From Bradyrhizobium sp. (GTDB lineage: Bacteria; Pseudomonadota; Alphaproteobacteria; Rhizobiales; Xanthobacteraceae), in contig NZ_JALHLP010000007.1 of NCBI RefSeq assembly GCF_022844465.1, positions 1 to 64,000 on the forward strand: 64,000 bases of DNA, given 5' to 3'. The notes beneath the pieces were generated by a model that saw nothing but the letters and a program-made list of their open reading frames with translations, was not told the DNA's origin and did no database searches. Below, one piece after another: positions 45,484 to 55,438 of the stretch. Made by a program: the position numbers and the translations under genes. Numbering within the stretch: position 1 is the first letter of the stretch; every line of letters starts with the position of its first letter.

Positions 45484-47038
45484 CCGCGCGCGCCTGCCAC
45501 AGCGTGCTGGCCAGCAGGAGATAGGTTGCCCCCGTCCACATCGCCTGCCAGTTGTAAGGCCCTTCGTTGAGCATGATGTAGACCGCCGCCAAAACAAACA
45601 ATCCTGCGAACACCGCCTCGGCGAGCGGCCGGGACCCGGTCCTTGGACGGTTGAGGAATGCCAGCGTCCAGAACGGCACCACCGCCATGGTCATGGCGGC
45701 GAATGGGAAATCGCGCCAGCGCGCGTCGAAAACGAGGCCAAGGGCAATTTGCGCCGCAATCACCGTCATCACGATCAGCGCAAATCCGAGCATGTTGGTC
45801 AGGAACAACGGCGTGCGGATCTTTTCCGGCCCCAATACGTCCAGAACCACTGGAAGCGGACGCCCCGACATCAGGGCCACCGTTGACAGCAACGGTGCAG
45901 TTGTTGCCGCGGCCAGTAGCAGACTGTGAACCAACCAGCCGCCCGCTCCATACCCCTCGTAGAATAGCTTTTCGGCGCTTAGGCCAAACAAGATCCCAAC
46001 GAGGGACGCAGACGCCGCGACCGCAATCCAGGCCGCCGATCGCGGGGGCGTCAGCCGCCCTCTTGACGTCAGCAGCGCTGTTGCGAACACGCAGGTGCAG
46101 AGAAGCATTCCGCCCGCCATCTGCAGCCTCCATGACGGATGGTTGCTGATTGCCGCGCCGGCCGGATACTTCGGCTTGCGTTCCGTTCCGTCAAACAAAC
46201 CCCAATAACCGCCCACCGTTCCTTCCCACCGGCGCTTCCACGGCTCGTCGTAAGCCTCGAACAGATTGACGCGAAAATTATCCCGTCTCGCCCGATCGAG
46301 AATTTCCGACACGAAACGCGCCTGGTGGATGCGGGACGGCAAGGCGGCCGCGCGCATCCGGCCGTGACTCGGCCACCCGGTTTCGCCGATTCGAATCTCC
46401 TTGCCCGGAAAGGCGGCCGCCACTTGCCTGCGGATGCCATCGACATGCGCGGCCGCGTCCTCGGCGCGGGGCGGAAAGTCTTCCCAATAGGGCAGAAAAT
46501 GAATGGTGACGAAATCGACGTCGGCGCCTACCTCCGGGTGGCGTAGCCAGAATTCCCAGACATCGGCGTAGGTCACCGGCACCTCCACGCGCGGCTTGAC
46601 CGAACGTAGGATTTGCCGGAGGTCGGACGCGATCATCTCTCCCCGCAACAGCACTTCGCTGCCGACGATGATCGCTGTGATGACCCCCGGATGAGCCTCG
46701 GCCAGCGCGACCGCGATATCGATGAGGAGAGCATTCTTGGCGCGATCGCGCCCGATCCAGACCCCGAGCAGAACTGTCAATCCGAACTCGGACGCAAGCT
46801 CAGGCACTTTGTCCAGTCCGTTGTCGACGGAATAGGTACGAATGCACTTGGATATCTTGGCAAGCTCGCGCAGGTCCTCCGCGATCTGTTCCCGGCTGAC
46901 GATCAGCGCCGGATCGTGCGGCGTCTGATCGTTGCGGAACGGCGCGTAGGAAATACATTCCAGCTTCGCTGCGGCGTCGATCGGCGCACGCGTCAGCGTC
47001 ACCGGCGTGGCCATCCACCACCACACCGCAGCAATCAC
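45467..47038 (-). CDS. membrane-anchored GH17-type beta-glucan enzyme (NdvC-like)
   Basis: 523 residues. The extracytoplasmic N-terminal half is a GH17 catalytic domain: YAPFRNDQTPHDPA, IRTYSVDNGL, IIVGSEVLLRGE with the likely acid/base Glu128, VTIHFLPYWED and IGETGWPSHGR with the likely nucleophile Glu219. About seven membrane helices follow from residue ~305. Such proteins trim or transfer beta-1,3/1,6-glucan; Bradyrhizobium uses related proteins for cyclic osmoregulated glucans. GTG 47038 is the first standard start in frame and has no clear ribosome-binding site; the open frame extends further up, so the true start is uncertain. It is divergent from the GH1 gene. Confidence 0.82.
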   Translation of the reverse strand: MIAAVWWWMATPVTLTRAPIDAAAKLECISYAPFRNDQTPHDPALIVSREQIAEDLRELAKISKCIRTYSVDNGLDKVPELASEFGLTVLLGVWIGRDRAKNALLIDIAVALAEAHPGVITAIIVGSEVLLRGEMIASDLRQILRSVKPRVEVPVTYADVWEFWLRHPEVGADVDFVTIHFLPYWEDFPPRAEDAAAHVDGIRRQVAAAFPGKEIRIGETGWPSHGRMRAAALPSRIHQARFVSEILDRARRDNFRVNLFEAYDEPWKRRWEGTVGGYWGLFDGTERKPKYPAGAAISNHPSWRLQMAGGMLLCTCVFATALLTSRGRLTPPRSAAWIAVAASASLVGILFGLSAEKLFYEGYGAGGWLVHSLLLAAATTAPLLSTVALMSGRPLPVVLDVLGPEKIRTPLFLTNMLGFALIVMTVIAAQIALGLVFDARWRDFPFAAMTMAVVPFWTLAFLNRPRTGSRPLAEAVFAGLFVLAAVYIMLNEGPYNWQAMWTGATYLLLASTLWQARAVTTGD

Positions 47039-47255
47039 ACCCAGAGAGACGACGAAGAGCGCCAGCGGCGTACGAAACCCGATTGGTCCGGCTCCATTAT
47101 GGCACCAAACCGCCTGTATAACCGCGTGCCGGAAGCGTGTCGATCTGGCGCCGCTACAATTGCGCCGGCCTACGCAAAAAGTGATATTCTACTGTTGCGA
47201 GTGCGACGCTTCAGACAACGGATCAAACCGACCATCGGCAAGTGAGGCGACGACC

Positions 47256-48743
47256 TTGAAGCGAGCTTTCACAAGATTTTCCCGCCGCCAGTTTGCCAGC
47301 ATCGTGGGCTGGTCCGCCCTCGGGGCATCGATGCTGCCGGTTGGACCCGGCCTCGCTCAATCTGGCCCGGAAATCGGTTTGCGAGATCGGAGCGCTCGGT
47401 CAGGTTTTCCGGATGGCTTTGTATGGGGGACGGCGACCTCATCCTACCAGGTCGAGGGGGCTGTCGACAAAGACGGCCGGGGCCCGTCGATCTGGGACCG
47501 TTTCGCTCACACGCCTGGGGCCATCGCCGATCAAAGCACTGCAGACACTGCGACCGACCACTATCATCTTTACAAGGAAGACGTTCGGTTGATGAAGTCT
47601 CTGGGAGCAAGGGCCTATCGATTCTCGATCGCGTGGCCGCGCGTGTTCCCGGAAGGCGTCGGCTCGCCAAATCCAAAAGGCCTCGACTTCTACAACCGAC
47701 TTTTGGACGAACTGTCGGCGCATGGCATCGCGCCGTATGCCACCCTGTATCACTGGGACCTGCCGCAGGCGCTTCAGGACCGCTTCGGCGGTTGGACCTC
47801 CCGCGATACCGCCAAGGCATTTGCGGACTACGCCGCCTATGTCGCGGAGCGTTTGAGCGACCGTGTGAAGCATTTCTTTACGATCAACGAATGCGCCAGG
47901 CTCGTTCAGCTCGGCCATGGCACTGGCGCCGATGCGCCGGGCCTCAAATTGTCCCAGGCAGGTCTGAATCAGGTCCGTCACCACGTTGCACTTGGGCACG
48001 GCCTCGCGGTGCAAGCCGTCAGGGCCCATGGACGCGCCGGCACCAGGGTCGGCCCGGCGGAGAACGCCGTAAGTTGCATCCCCGCGATCGAAACGCCGGC
48101 CAATGTCCGGGCAGCCGAGATGGCGACGCGCGAGCTCAATGCCGGTTATTTGACCGTGATGATGGAGGGAAAATACACCGATGCATATCTCACGCAGGCT
48201 GGCAGGGATGCTCCTGACCATACCGCCGAGGATCTACGCGTCATTTCATCGCCGGTCGATTTTGTCGGCCTGAATATCTACACCCCTGACCACTATGTCG
48301 TCGCCGCCGACAATGAACGCGGCTTCGCGCTGGCGCCGTTTCCTGCCTCGTTTCCCCGCATGAAAGCGACCTGGCTCAGGCCCGGTCCGGAGACCATGTA
48401 TTGGGTGCCGCGTCACGTCGCCAGGCTATGGAATGTGAAGTCGATCTATATTACCGAGAACGGGACCTCAGGGAGCGACCAGCCGGCTGCCGATGGCACC
48501 GTCTATGACGTCGACCGTATCATGTTTCTTCGGAACTACCTGACGCAGTTGCAGCGCGCCACCGCCGAGGGCGTGCCCATCGGCGGATACTTCCTGTGGA
48601 GTCTGATGGATAACTTTGAATGGTCGGACGGATTTGAACAGCGCTTCGGCCTCTACCACGTCGACTTCGAAACCAAGCGCCGCACTGCCAAGCTAAGCGC
48701 GTCCTTCTATCGCGAGACGATCGCGAGAAATGCCGTGGCGTAG
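47256..48743 (+). CDS. Tat-exported GH1 beta-glucosidase
   Basis: 495 residues from TTG 47256 (GAGGCG upstream), giving a Tat-type signal: FSRRQFASIVGWSALGASML. GH1 motifs follow: FPDGFVWGTATSSYQVEGA, acid/base Glu212 in FFTINECAR (usual Pro after NE is Cys) and nucleophile Glu401 in SIYITENGTSG, with FLWSLMDNFEWSDGF near the end. It should hydrolyse beta-glucosides in the periplasm. The ORF continues in frame upstream to 47007 but without a plausible start region. Together with the GH17 gene it suggests glucan turnover. Confidence 0.88.
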   Translation: MKRAFTRFSRRQFASIVGWSALGASMLPVGPGLAQSGPEIGLRDRSARSGFPDGFVWGTATSSYQVEGAVDKDGRGPSIWDRFAHTPGAIADQSTADTATDHYHLYKEDVRLMKSLGARAYRFSIAWPRVFPEGVGSPNPKGLDFYNRLLDELSAHGIAPYATLYHWDLPQALQDRFGGWTSRDTAKAFADYAAYVAERLSDRVKHFFTINECARLVQLGHGTGADAPGLKLSQAGLNQVRHHVALGHGLAVQAVRAHGRAGTRVGPAENAVSCIPAIETPANVRAAEMATRELNAGYLTVMMEGKYTDAYLTQAGRDAPDHTAEDLRVISSPVDFVGLNIYTPDHYVVAADNERGFALAPFPASFPRMKATWLRPGPETMYWVPRHVARLWNVKSIYITENGTSGSDQPAADGTVYDVDRIMFLRNYLTQLQRATAEGVPIGGYFLWSLMDNFEWSDGFEQRFGLYHVDFETKRRTAKLSASFYRETIARNAVA

Positions 48744-48754
48744 CCCGACGATCG

Positions 48755-50074
48755 TCAAGGCTTGCGCGATCCCCTGCCCATCGCTTCATAGATCAGCGTT
48801 TTCAGCGCCAGCTGAATTCGTCCCCCTTCCGAGGGGGCCTGCACCATGAAGACGACGAACATATCTTCGCCGGGAGCGACAAAGAAGAACGAGCCGCCGG
48901 CACCGTCCCAGCGATACTCGCCGAGCGGCCACGATGTGCCTGGCGGCGCCTGGTTACGCACGGCAAAGCCAAGGCCGAAGCCGCTGGTTGGGCCCGGAAA
49001 GTAGAATGGGTCAAGCAATATCCCGGTTTCCGGCCCGACCTGATCCGATGTCATCGACGCAACCGTCTCGGACTTGAGGTAACGCCTGCCCTCCAGCGCG
49101 CCTCCGTTCAGCAGCATCTGCAGGAAGCGGGCGTAGTCCTGCACCGTTCCGACCATGCCCGCGCCGCCGGATTCCCAGCGCCGCGGCAATGTCGGGGTAG
49201 TGATCCCCGCTATCCGGCGACCAAAGTGGATTCGCTCCCCGAAACGATCCCTTGGCAATGGCTCGGCGAGCCGTGGCCATTTCGCCTTGGGGACATAGAA
49301 TCCGGTATCGGGCATGACCAGCGGATCGAACAGCCTTTGCTTCTCGAACTGAAACAGCGTCTGCCCCGACGCCACCTCGACGACGCGCCCCAGCACGTCG
49401 GTCGAATGGCCATAATCCCAGCGCGTTCCGGGCTGGTCGGCGAGCGGCAGCCTCGCGATCCGATCGGCGAATTCGGCATTGTCGAAATCGCCATTGTACA
49501 AGTCCGGATTCGCATAGCGTTTTCGCACCGCGGTTTCGCCGAAAAACCCGTAAGTGATGCCGGAGGTGTGCCGAAGCAGGTCCCTGATCGTGATTGGACG
49601 CCGCAGCGGCTCGAGCTTGAGCGGCGGCTCGCCGGCCTCGTCGGAAAGATCGACGCCCACTTTTGCGTCGGCAAAGGCCGGAATGTATTTCGAGACGGAA
49701 TCGTCGAGCGACAACTTGCCGTCGTCAACCAGCATCATCGCCGCGACCGAGGAAATGGCCTTTGACATCGAATAGATCTGGAAGATGGTATCCGGCGTCA
49801 TCCGCTGTTTGGTGGCGACGCTCCGCACGCCGAAACTTTCAAGATAGACCGGCTTGCCGTGCTGCTGGATCAGAAGGACCGCGCCGGGAATCTTGCCGGT
49901 CACCACCTCATTGCGGACGTAGTCGCCGATCCGATCGAGGCCCGGGCGTGAGAAACTTGCGGCCGGCGCCCGGGTTTCGGCCTGCGCCTTGTGCGGCGAG
50001 AGGTCGAGGAAAAGCAGCGCCAGCGTCGCCGCAACGAGGCTGCCGGTGGCGCGGTCAGTTCTCCAGCGCTTCAT
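48755..50074 (-). CDS. serine hydrolase, class C beta-lactamase family
   Basis: 439 residues with a signal peptide (SLVAATLALLFLDLSPHKAQA). The penicillin-binding/beta-lactamase fold shows SMSKAISSV (Ser102-x-x-Lys105) and WDYGHSTDVLG for the second catalytic loop. The family covers beta-lactamases, D-aminopeptidases and esterases; true lactamase activity cannot be inferred. It is the second of two tandem paralogues and begins 20 nt before the upstream gene ends, so the two are coupled. Confidence 0.85.
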   Translation of the reverse strand: MKRWRTDRATGSLVAATLALLFLDLSPHKAQAETRAPAASFSRPGLDRIGDYVRNEVVTGKIPGAVLLIQQHGKPVYLESFGVRSVATKQRMTPDTIFQIYSMSKAISSVAAMMLVDDGKLSLDDSVSKYIPAFADAKVGVDLSDEAGEPPLKLEPLRRPITIRDLLRHTSGITYGFFGETAVRKRYANPDLYNGDFDNAEFADRIARLPLADQPGTRWDYGHSTDVLGRVVEVASGQTLFQFEKQRLFDPLVMPDTGFYVPKAKWPRLAEPLPRDRFGERIHFGRRIAGITTPTLPRRWESGGAGMVGTVQDYARFLQMLLNGGALEGRRYLKSETVASMTSDQVGPETGILLDPFYFPGPTSGFGLGFAVRNQAPPGTSWPLGEYRWDGAGGSFFFVAPGEDMFVVFMVQAPSEGGRIQLALKTLIYEAMGRGSRKP

Positions 50075-51338
50075 AGACCAATTGCTTCAGCGTCCGTTGG
50101 ACTCGCTGGCGCTCCGTAGGGGTCTGCTCCAGCACCACGAAGAACATCTCCTGCTTGCGATCGACCACCATATAGCAGCCGCTGGCACCGTCCCATTTCA
50201 GCTCGCCGAGCGATCCCGGCGGCGGCGGCTTCGCGTTACCGGGATCGGTGCGCACCGCAAATCCTAGCCCCATGCCGAAACCGTCACCGGGAAAATAGAA
50301 ATAATCCCGCGCAACGCCGGAGTCCTTGCCGGTGTGGTCCGATGTCATGAGTTTGAACGTATTCGGGCTGAGATAGGTCCTGCCCTCGAACGTGCCGCCA
50401 TTGAGCAGCATCTGCGCAAACTTTGAGAAATCTGCCATGGTCGAGACCATGCCACCGCTGGCGGATTCCCACTTCTGTCGAACTTCGGTCCTGTACAGGC
50501 GACCGACCCGGAAATCACTGTCGTTTGGCAATGGCTGGGCGAGCCGCTGCAGCCTCTCCGGTTCCGTGACGAAGAAGCCGGTGTCAGTCATGCCGAGCGG
50601 GTCGAACAGCTTTTCCTTTTCGATCTCGAGCAATGATTTGCCGGACACGATCTCCATGATCCGGGCCAGGATGTCGGTGGAATGGCCGTATTGCCAGAGC
50701 GCGCCCGGCTGGTTGTGCAGCGGCAGCCTGGCAATCCGCTCGGCGAATTCGGCGAGGTCGAATTCGCCCGCATAGAGATTGGCCTCCTTGTAGGCCTTGC
50801 GAACCAGGCTGTCGCCATAGAAGCCATAAGTGATGCCGGAGGTATGGCGCATCAGGTCGAGAACGGTAATGGGCCTGGTCAGCGGCACCAGCTCGAGCGT
50901 CTTGGTGCCGTCCTCTGCCTTCTTCTCCTCACCGACCTTCATGTTTGCGAAGGAGGGAATGTATTTCGAGACCGGATCGTCGAGCTTGATCTTGCCGTCC
51001 TCGATCAACTGCATCGCCACCACGGAAGTGATCACCTTGGTCAGCGAAGACAGGCGGAAGATGGTCTTGTCGGTAATCGGCGCCTTGGACACCACGTCCT
51101 GCACGCCGAAGGTTTGGTGAAACACCGTTTTGCCGCGCTGGTGGATCAGGACATTGGCGCCGGCAATCTTTCCGGTCGCCACCTCGTTCCTGAAAAACTC
51201 GGTGATTTTCGCAAGCCTGTCCTGATTAAAACGCGCGCCGGCGGGGATGTCGAACGTACCGTGGGCGCGTACCGCTGGCGCTGCCGCCAGCATCAGCGCG
51301 CCGCAAACCAGCGCGCCCCGCAATCGACGTGAATTCAT
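50055..51338 (-). CDS. serine hydrolase, class C beta-lactamase family (paralogue)
   Basis: 427 residues from ATG 51338, preceded by GGAGGG; the frame is open from 51404 but not used. Signal peptide RLRGALVCGALMLAAAPAVRA. Nucleophile motif SSLTKVITSV (Ser98-x-x-Lys101) and WQYGHSTDILARIMEI. It is about as long as its neighbour and the same motif order recurs, indicating a tandem duplication. The overlap with the next gene suggests co-translation. Confidence 0.85.
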   Translation of the reverse strand: MNSRRLRGALVCGALMLAAAPAVRAHGTFDIPAGARFNQDRLAKITEFFRNEVATGKIAGANVLIHQRGKTVFHQTFGVQDVVSKAPITDKTIFRLSSLTKVITSVVAMQLIEDGKIKLDDPVSKYIPSFANMKVGEEKKAEDGTKTLELVPLTRPITVLDLMRHTSGITYGFYGDSLVRKAYKEANLYAGEFDLAEFAERIARLPLHNQPGALWQYGHSTDILARIMEIVSGKSLLEIEKEKLFDPLGMTDTGFFVTEPERLQRLAQPLPNDSDFRVGRLYRTEVRQKWESASGGMVSTMADFSKFAQMLLNGGTFEGRTYLSPNTFKLMTSDHTGKDSGVARDYFYFPGDGFGMGLGFAVRTDPGNAKPPPPGSLGELKWDGASGCYMVVDRKQEMFFVVLEQTPTERQRVQRTLKQLVYEALEN

Positions 51339-51672
51339 TGGAGCCCTCCGGAATTCGCCCAGGCAGTGTAGCGGCGACCTATCAGCCGGCACAAGGGCTG
51401 CCAAACAACGCCGCGCGCAGCGCGCGCCGGCGATCTCGGGAGAATGACCTGTGTCGCGTAAGGCACCAACGGCACAGCGTTTGCCGACCCGGCAATCAGA
51501 ATTTTCCCGGCCTCCCTAGAATTGCAGAGGCAGGGAGTGTGCCGATCTCAGATTGTTGCTGCCGCTGAGCTCGACCGCCTGGTCTGCCGCGCTGACAGCG
51601 GCGTCAGCGCACAACGTGGTGACGGCGACAATGACTACCCACCCGCCCAAGCGGGCTGGCGCGCGGCGAGAG
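51339..51672. other. 334-nt intergenic region between serine hydrolase and grxD
   Basis: No clear gene. A minus-strand frame ends at 51516 with a hydrophobic stretch (VVIVAVTTLCADAAVSAADQA) like a short signal peptide, but it lacks a ribosome-binding site. CCGCCCAAGCGGGC near 51648 may be a weak hairpin. Confidence 0.35.
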
Positions 51673-52011
51673 TCAGGCTGAGGCCGCCGAGTTGACGGTG
51701 ATACCCTTGTCGGCGAGCAACTGCTGCAATTCGCCGGCCTGGAACATTTCGCGGATGATGTCGCAGCCGCCGACGAACTCACCCTTGACATAGAGCTGCG
51801 GAATGGTCGGCCAGTTCGAATAGCTCTTGATCCCGTCGCGCAGGTCGGCGGATTCCAGGACGTTGAGGCCCTTATAGCCGATGCCGACGTGATCCAGGAT
51901 CTGCACCACCTGGCCCGAAAAGCCGCACTGCGGAAACTGCGGCGTGCCCTTCATGAACAGCACGACGTCGTTCGACTTCACTTCGTTGTCGATGAATTGC
52001 TCGATGCTCAT
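51673..52011 (-). CDS. grxD: monothiol glutaredoxin Grx4 type
   Basis: 112 residues from ATG 52011 ([22 protein letters not shown]). The CGFS active site is at Cys29 ([14 protein letters not shown]), with [23 protein letters not shown]. It carries or senses 2Fe-2S clusters, usually with a BolA partner; bolA is 4.6 kb away (56648). The longer open frame to 52473 is not part of it. Confidence 0.95.
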   Translation of the reverse strand: MSIEQFIDNEVKSNDVVLFMKGTPQFPQCGFSGQVVQILDHVGIGYKGLNVLESADLRDGIKSYSNWPTIPQLYVKGEFVGGCDIIREMFQAGELQQLLADKGITVNSAASA

Positions 52012-52286
52012 ATTCGATTCCTTCTGGCACCCCGCCGCTTCGCCTGACCGGCCCGGGCGTTCCCGTGATATCAGATTATGGTCATATATGTACCCCAAAC
52101 CGTTGAGCATCCAAAGCAAAATGGGAGGCGCAGCTTCCCCCGCTGATGGCCGCCGATGCACCGGCGGCATCGATAAAGTAGCCCGTGAGGGCTTTTTTCC
52201 CGGAACCAAGCCTCTATCTAGGACAGATTGCCCGTCCGGAACCAGTTTGCCCGAACAAGCGTTCTCTCCCTCGACTGGAGCCACTA

Positions 52287-53537
52287 GTGACGAAATCCGT
52301 ATCCGCCGCCTCGCTTGCCTCCCCCGATCTATCGCCCTCGTCCGATTCCGGCGCCCTCGCCCAGAAGCTTGTAGACGCCTATCTGGCGGTCCGGAACGAG
52401 ACCGAGCGCCGGGCCGCGCCCCTGAGCGCCGAGGACCAGCTGATCCAGTCGATGCCGGACGCAAGCCCGGCAAAATGGCATCGCGCCCATACCACGTGGT
52501 TCTTCGAGCAGTTCCTGTTGGGCGAACATTGCGAGGGCTACCGGCCCTTCCATCCCGACTACGCGTTTCTATTCAATTCCTACTACGTGAGTGCCGGGCC
52601 GCGGCATGCCCGCCACCAGCGCGGCCATCTCACGCGGCCTGGTGCCGAGGAAATCACCGCCTATCGTCAGCATGTCGACGCCGCCGTGGTGAGGTTGTTC
52701 AAGAGCCTCGGCGAGGAACGTCTCGCCCAATTGACGCCGCTGGTCGAAGTCGGCCTCAACCACGAGCAGCAACATCAGGAACTGATGCTGACAGACATCC
52801 TGCACGCTTTCGCGCAAAATCCGATCCCGCCGGCCTACGATCCGTCGTGGCGCTTGCCGGCGACGAATCGCAACGGCGGGGAATGGCTTACTCTCAACGA
52901 GGGCATCCACACTCTCGGACATGCCGACGACAGCTTCCATTTCGACAATGAAAAGCCCGCGCACCGCGCGCTGGTAGGGCCAGTCAGGCTCGCCCGCGAC
53001 CTCGTGAGCAATGCCGAATGGCTGTCGTTCATGAATGATGATGGATATGGCTCGCCCGCGCTGTGGCTGATGGACGGTTTTGCCGCCGTCACCAGCGAGG
53101 GCTGGCGGGCGCCCGGTCACTGGCGTCAGGTCGATGGCGAATGGCGGGTCATGACGCTCGGTGGCTTGCAGCCAATCGACCCTGCGGCGCCGGTCAGCCA
53201 TGTCAGTTACTATGAGGCGGACGCGTTTGCGCGCTGGGCCGGTCGTCACTTGCCGACCGAAATGGAGTGGGAAGTGGCCGCCCGCGCCGGTCAGCTCAAC
53301 GACGCCTTCGGCATCGTATGGCAGTGGACCCGCAGCGCCTACGCGCCCTATCCGGGGTACCGGGCCATCGAGGGCGCGCTCGGGGAGTACAACGGCAAGT
53401 TCATGATAAACCAGATGGTGCTCCGCGGCTCCTCACATGCAACTGCGCCCGGTCACAGCCGTATCACCTACCGCAACTTCTTCTACCCGCACCACCGCTG
53501 GCAATTCACGGGGTTACGCCTCGCCGATTACGCCTGA
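52287..53537 (+). CDS. egtB: ergothioneine biosynthesis sulfoxide synthase EgtB
   Basis: 416 residues from GTG 52287 (GGAG upstream). It joins hercynine to a thiol donor with O2 and non-heme iron. The DinB-like N-terminal domain has metal histidines in [11 protein letters not shown] (His65/His68) and [12 protein letters not shown] (His159, His163). The C-terminal FGE-sulfatase-like domain has [29 protein letters not shown] and [22 protein letters not shown]. egtD follows after 48 nt. No egtC or egtE is present in the window. Confidence 0.93.
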   Translation: MTKSVSAASLASPDLSPSSDSGALAQKLVDAYLAVRNETERRAAPLSAEDQLIQSMPDASPAKWHRAHTTWFFEQFLLGEHCEGYRPFHPDYAFLFNSYYVSAGPRHARHQRGHLTRPGAEEITAYRQHVDAAVVRLFKSLGEERLAQLTPLVEVGLNHEQQHQELMLTDILHAFAQNPIPPAYDPSWRLPATNRNGGEWLTLNEGIHTLGHADDSFHFDNEKPAHRALVGPVRLARDLVSNAEWLSFMNDDGYGSPALWLMDGFAAVTSEGWRAPGHWRQVDGEWRVMTLGGLQPIDPAAPVSHVSYYEADAFARWAGRHLPTEMEWEVAARAGQLNDAFGIVWQWTRSAYAPYPGYRAIEGALGEYNGKFMINQMVLRGSSHATAPGHSRITYRNFFYPHHRWQFTGLRLADYA

Positions 53538-53585
53538 CCCAACCCGTGATGAAGGCGCGCCGGCAAGCGCGTTCTGGAGAGTATC

Positions 53586-54557
53586 ATGAATGTGCATGCC
53601 CCTGCCTTAGCCCGAGCGCATGAGTTCGACGCGCAGACTCAGGTCTTCGCCAGCGATGTGATCGGCGGCCTGTCTCAATTTCCCAAGCGGCTGTCGCCGA
53701 AGTATTTCTACGATGCAGCGGGTTCGGAGCTGTTCGAGCAGATCACGGTTCTGCCGGAGTATTACCCGACCCGCACCGAACTGGGTATTTTGCGCAGCCG
53801 CGGCGACGCGATCGCAGGTACATTTCCGGAAGGCGCCGCGCTGGTGGAGTTCGGCGCCGGCGCAAGCACCAAGGTCCGGCTGCTGCTGGAGCGTAGCGGA
53901 TTCGGCGCTTACGTCCCGGTCGATATTTCCGGCGACTTCCTGAAAGCGCAGGCCAGCGGCTTGCGTGCGGATTTCCCCGATCTGGACGTTTATCCGGTCG
54001 CCGCCGACTTCACCTCTTCGTTCGCGCTGCCGGACCAAGTCGCCGGAATGCCAAAGGTTGGCTTCTTCCCGGGATCCACGCTCGGCAATTTCGAGCCGCA
54101 GGAAGCGCGGGCTTTCCTGCGGAGCGCGCGCGACATTCTGGGCCGTGGCGCGCAGATGATCGTCGGCGTCGATCTCGAGAAGAACGAGCGCGTACTCTAT
54201 GATGCCTATAACGACGCCGCCGGCGTCACCGCGAGATTCAATCTCAATGTGCTGGTGCGCATAAACCGTGAACTCGGCGCAAATTTCGACGTATCCGCCT
54301 TCATGCACCGCTCCATCTACAATCGCGAGCAGCATCGGATCGAGATGCACCTGATCGCCAGGAAAGCGCAGACGGTACGCATTCTCGGGCGGGTTTTTTC
54401 ATTTCGTCCCGGCGAAAGCATCCATACCGAATCCAGCTACAAGTACAGCCTCGAGCGCTTCACGGACTTGGTCCGCGGCTCCGGCTGGTCGGTGCGGTAC
54501 TCCTGGACTGATCAGGATCGGATGTTTTCGGTTCACGCGCTGGTGGCATCCGACTGA
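53586..54557 (+). CDS. egtD: L-histidine N-alpha-methyltransferase EgtD
   Basis: 323 residues. SAM-dependent trimethylation of histidine to hercynine, the first step of ergothioneine synthesis. Motifs: SPKYFYDAAGSELFEQIT, LPEYYPTRTELGIL, LVEFGAGASTKVRLLL (SAM), VPVDISGDFL, FPGSTLGNFEPQEA and GVDLEKN. It pairs with egtB directly upstream, which secures the assignment. Confidence 0.95.
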   Translation: MNVHAPALARAHEFDAQTQVFASDVIGGLSQFPKRLSPKYFYDAAGSELFEQITVLPEYYPTRTELGILRSRGDAIAGTFPEGAALVEFGAGASTKVRLLLERSGFGAYVPVDISGDFLKAQASGLRADFPDLDVYPVAADFTSSFALPDQVAGMPKVGFFPGSTLGNFEPQEARAFLRSARDILGRGAQMIVGVDLEKNERVLYDAYNDAAGVTARFNLNVLVRINRELGANFDVSAFMHRSIYNREQHRIEMHLIARKAQTVRILGRVFSFRPGESIHTESSYKYSLERFTDLVRGSGWSVRYSWTDQDRMFSVHALVASD

Positions 54558-54608
54558 ACAGTCGCCTGATAGCTGCTGCGAGCCAAGCCGGCCCCGCCTG
54601 ATTGCCGG

Positions 54609-54908
54609 TCAGGTCTTGGCTCCCGACTTCCCGCGCGCTGCCATCAGCCGTCGATTTGCGAAGATCCGGTGAGACGGAAACACCCAGTCGTCGGACAACC
54701 GCCCGGCGCCGAGCAACCAGGCGTGGATGATTCGCCACTTGTCCTGTCCGCGGGCCTGGAAATCCAGGAGCGGAGACTCGGTATCCTCAAGTTCATGAAA
54801 GAACTTCAACGAGTCTTTTCCGGTCGGCCCACCCGACTCGATCGCCTGTGACGAAATCCATTGGTCCCAGGCCGCGATAACCAACACTCTTGCTTCACTT
54901 TGCTTCAT
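54609..54908 (-). CDS. hypothetical protein
   Basis: 99 residues from ATG 54908 (MKQSEARVLVIAAWDQWISS); the longer frame to 55025 has a random-looking N terminus. Contains WRIIHAWLLGAGRLSDDWVF. No family recognised and no signal peptide. It is convergent with egtD (52 nt apart). Probably a small cytosolic protein. Confidence 0.5.
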   Translation of the reverse strand: MKQSEARVLVIAAWDQWISSQAIESGGPTGKDSLKFFHELEDTESPLLDFQARGQDKWRIIHAWLLGAGRLSDDWVFPSHRIFANRRLMAARGKSGAKT

Positions 54909-55179
54909 AGGCGCGCATTCCCAGCCACGGAGTCCGTGGGCACTGAGTGATCGCGCTGGTCGACCGGTGAGCCAGGTGCCGCGCCGCCGAGCGTTAACGC
55001 ACCTTGACCGGTCGACTATACCCAAACTTTCTTAACGAATCTTCATTCTTTATCCATTTCGCCGGCAATTCGCTGCGTCCCCGCTATCGTTTCTTCTTCG
55101 AAACGTCCCAATTTTGACGCGGAGCCAGGCCAGTGTTCTTGGCTTGGCTAGGGGCGCGTTCGTGTCAGGGGATTCAGTA

Positions 55180-55428
55180 ATGGGGAACGCCTATCCAGCG
55201 CCCGGCAACGGCAAGCCTTCCAAGCCTTTTTCCGGGTCGTCGCCCGCTGCCCCGGAACAAGATGCCGGCCATGGCAGCAAGAGCAATGCCGAGCAGCCGT
55301 CGCTGCTTGAGGAGAATGCCAGGCTCCGGGCACTGGTGGTGAAACTTTCCGAACTCGTCCTCAGAGGTGTCGTCGATCAGCAACGCCGGCCGCAATCGCT
55401 GCCGACATTGCAACCTGCCGGGGATTAG
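55180..55428 (+). CDS. hypothetical protein with short leucine-rich helix
   Basis: 82 residues from ATG 55180, preceded by AGGGGATTC. Gly/Pro/Ser-rich first half, then a helix LLEENARLRALVVKLSELVLRGV of coiled-coil type. No family recognised. It stands alone, convergent with the LtrA gene. Confidence 0.5.
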   Translation: MGNAYPAPGNGKPSKPFSGSSPAAPEQDAGHGSKSNAEQPSLLEENARLRALVVKLSELVLRGVVDQQRRPQSLPTLQPAGD

Positions 55429-55438
55429 AGAGGCCCGT

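Noticed and set aside
48755..51338. Antibiotic-resistance beta-lactamases
   Set aside because: The SxxK fold family includes many esterases and peptidases; nothing here specifies lactam hydrolysis, and no AmpR-type regulator is adjacent.
51516..51791. Small minus-strand ORF with signal-like stretch
   Set aside because: Its first part overlaps grxD in another frame and no ribosome-binding site precedes the internal TTG; kept only as a note in the gap entry.
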